From positions 172 to 6,460 of the forward strand of contig PMDT01000094.1 in the NCBI GenBank assembly GCA_003154555.1: a stretch of 6,289 nucleotides of DNA. Direction: 5' to 3'. The DNA is from Spirochaetaceae bacterium. Lineage in GTDB: Bacteria > Spirochaetota > Spirochaetia > SZUA-6 > Fen-1364. The notes below the pieces were generated by a model. The model was given only the letters and a program-made list of their open reading frames with translations. It was not told where the DNA came from and ran no database searches. The stretch's first letter is position 1. Each line of letters starts with the position of its first letter. This document shows, in pieces, positions 5,709 through 6,289 of the stretch. Made by a program: the position numbers and the translations under genes.

Positions 5709-6289
5709 ATGCCCGAAACGTCGCCCGAGAGGATGACGAACCGCCTGCTGATGATAATCGTGATCTTCCTGGCAGGCGCGGCGCTGAAGCTGGCCGCGCC
5801 GGTTGTCATCGCGCTCCTCCTCACGATTCTGCTCGTCTACCTCATCGATCCCGTCGTCGTGCTCCTGCACGGAAGACTGCGTTTGCCGCTCATTCTCGCC
5901 GTGGCGATCTCGGTGGTCATTTTCGCCGCCATCTTCGGCGGCCTGGGCGTGCTCATCTTCATCGACCTCCCGCATTTCACACGGACCTTTCCACGTTTCC
6001 AGGAGGCGATATTGGCCCGCGCCCAGGGCATCATGGAGAGCCTGGAGAAAAGCCTCGGCGTGAGCCTCGTCTTCGACCCGTTCGAGCAGTTGCGCTCACT
6101 TCCCCTTCGACCTCTCCTCATGAATCTCGGACGGTCCAGCCTGCGCGTGATCTCCGAGTTCACGTTGATATTCTTCCTCGCCATCATCCTCCTCATCGGC
6201 AAGTACCGGGTCATCCGGACCGTCCTCACCGTCTTCCCGCTCCGCCGCAGCCTCGTGCCGCACCTGCTGAAGCACATCGACCGCCACAT
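5709..6289 (+). CDS. AI-2E family transporter (PerM/YdiK-like), N-terminal part
   Basis: An inner-membrane permease of the AI-2E transporter family (PF01594), whose members have been linked to export of small molecules or to ion antiport. The 193 visible codons run off the right edge; full members are usually about 340-400 residues. Predicted membrane segments lie near 12-29, 31-53 and 60-86. A loop with an amphipathic, charged stretch (about 90-145) follows, and then another span (149-164) with FFLAIILLIGKYR (155-167). This order, including the long loop after the third span, fits the family. The ATG at 5709 is preferred. GGGTGA lies directly against it, too close for a ribosome site, and the next ATG at 5733 also lacks a properly spaced one. 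It is transcribed divergently from arcC. The transported substrate is unknown. Confidence 0.82.
   Translation, partial: MPETSPERMTNRLLMIIVIFLAGAALKLAAPVVIALLLTILLVYLIDPVVVLLHGRLRLPLILAVAISVVIFAAIFGGLGVLIFIDLPHFTRTFPRFQEAILARAQGIMESLEKSLGVSLVFDPFEQLRSLPLRPLLMNLGRSSLRVISEFTLIFFLAIILLIGKYRVIRTVLTVFPLRRSLVPHLLKHIDRH

Noticed and set aside
4623..5975. Upstream extension of the unknown minus-strand gene to a 733-codon frame
   Set aside because: Beyond 4622 this frame runs through arcC in another reading frame and then antisense to the AI-2E gene. It reads as low-complexity Arg/Gly/His-rich sequence. The ATGA-overlap start at 4622 is far more likely.

Overview
The window is GC-rich, densely coding bacterial DNA. 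It holds six protein genes, two of them cut by the window edges, and two short divergent promoter regions. I see no RNA gene, mobile element, CRISPR array or long repeat. The mix (a SorE-like sugar dehydrogenase, a xylose-isomerase-like TIM-barrel protein, TruD, carbamate kinase and an AI-2E-type permease) does not fix a phylum. It looks like the chromosome of a free-living or gut or sediment bacterium outside the well-studied enterics; this is inference.

Layout. (1) Minus strand, 1583 to beyond base 1: a long zinc-type medium-chain dehydrogenase related to L-sorbose-1-phosphate reductase, with its 3' end missing. It appears to carry two Rossmann-like units in tandem, the first degenerate. 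(2) 1584-1802: a divergent promoter region with a palindrome over the dehydrogenase -10 box. (3) Plus strand, 1803-3805: a sugar isomerase/epimerase-family gene followed 41 bp later by truD, probably one transcript. (4) Minus strand, 5590 to 3774: carbamate kinase (arcC) followed with an ATGA overlap by an unrecognised helical protein whose 3' end overlaps the end of truD tail-to-tail by 32 bp. (5) 5591-5708: a second divergent promoter region. (6) Plus strand, 5709 to the right edge: the N-terminal half of an AI-2E family membrane protein.

How the genes work together. The dehydrogenase and the isomerase/epimerase-like protein are divergently transcribed and both belong to carbohydrate-metabolism families, so they may act on related sugars or polyols. 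TruD is a housekeeping tRNA-modifying enzyme that seems to ride on the same transcript. ArcC makes ATP from carbamoyl phosphate, but no arginine deiminase or ornithine carbamoyltransferase gene is in view; its only close partner is the unknown coupled protein.

Translation signals are mixed. The dehydrogenase and arcC have good Shine-Dalgarno sites, the isomerase and permease genes look leaderless, and truD has a distant Shine-Dalgarno that a small hairpin could bring close to its GTG start.
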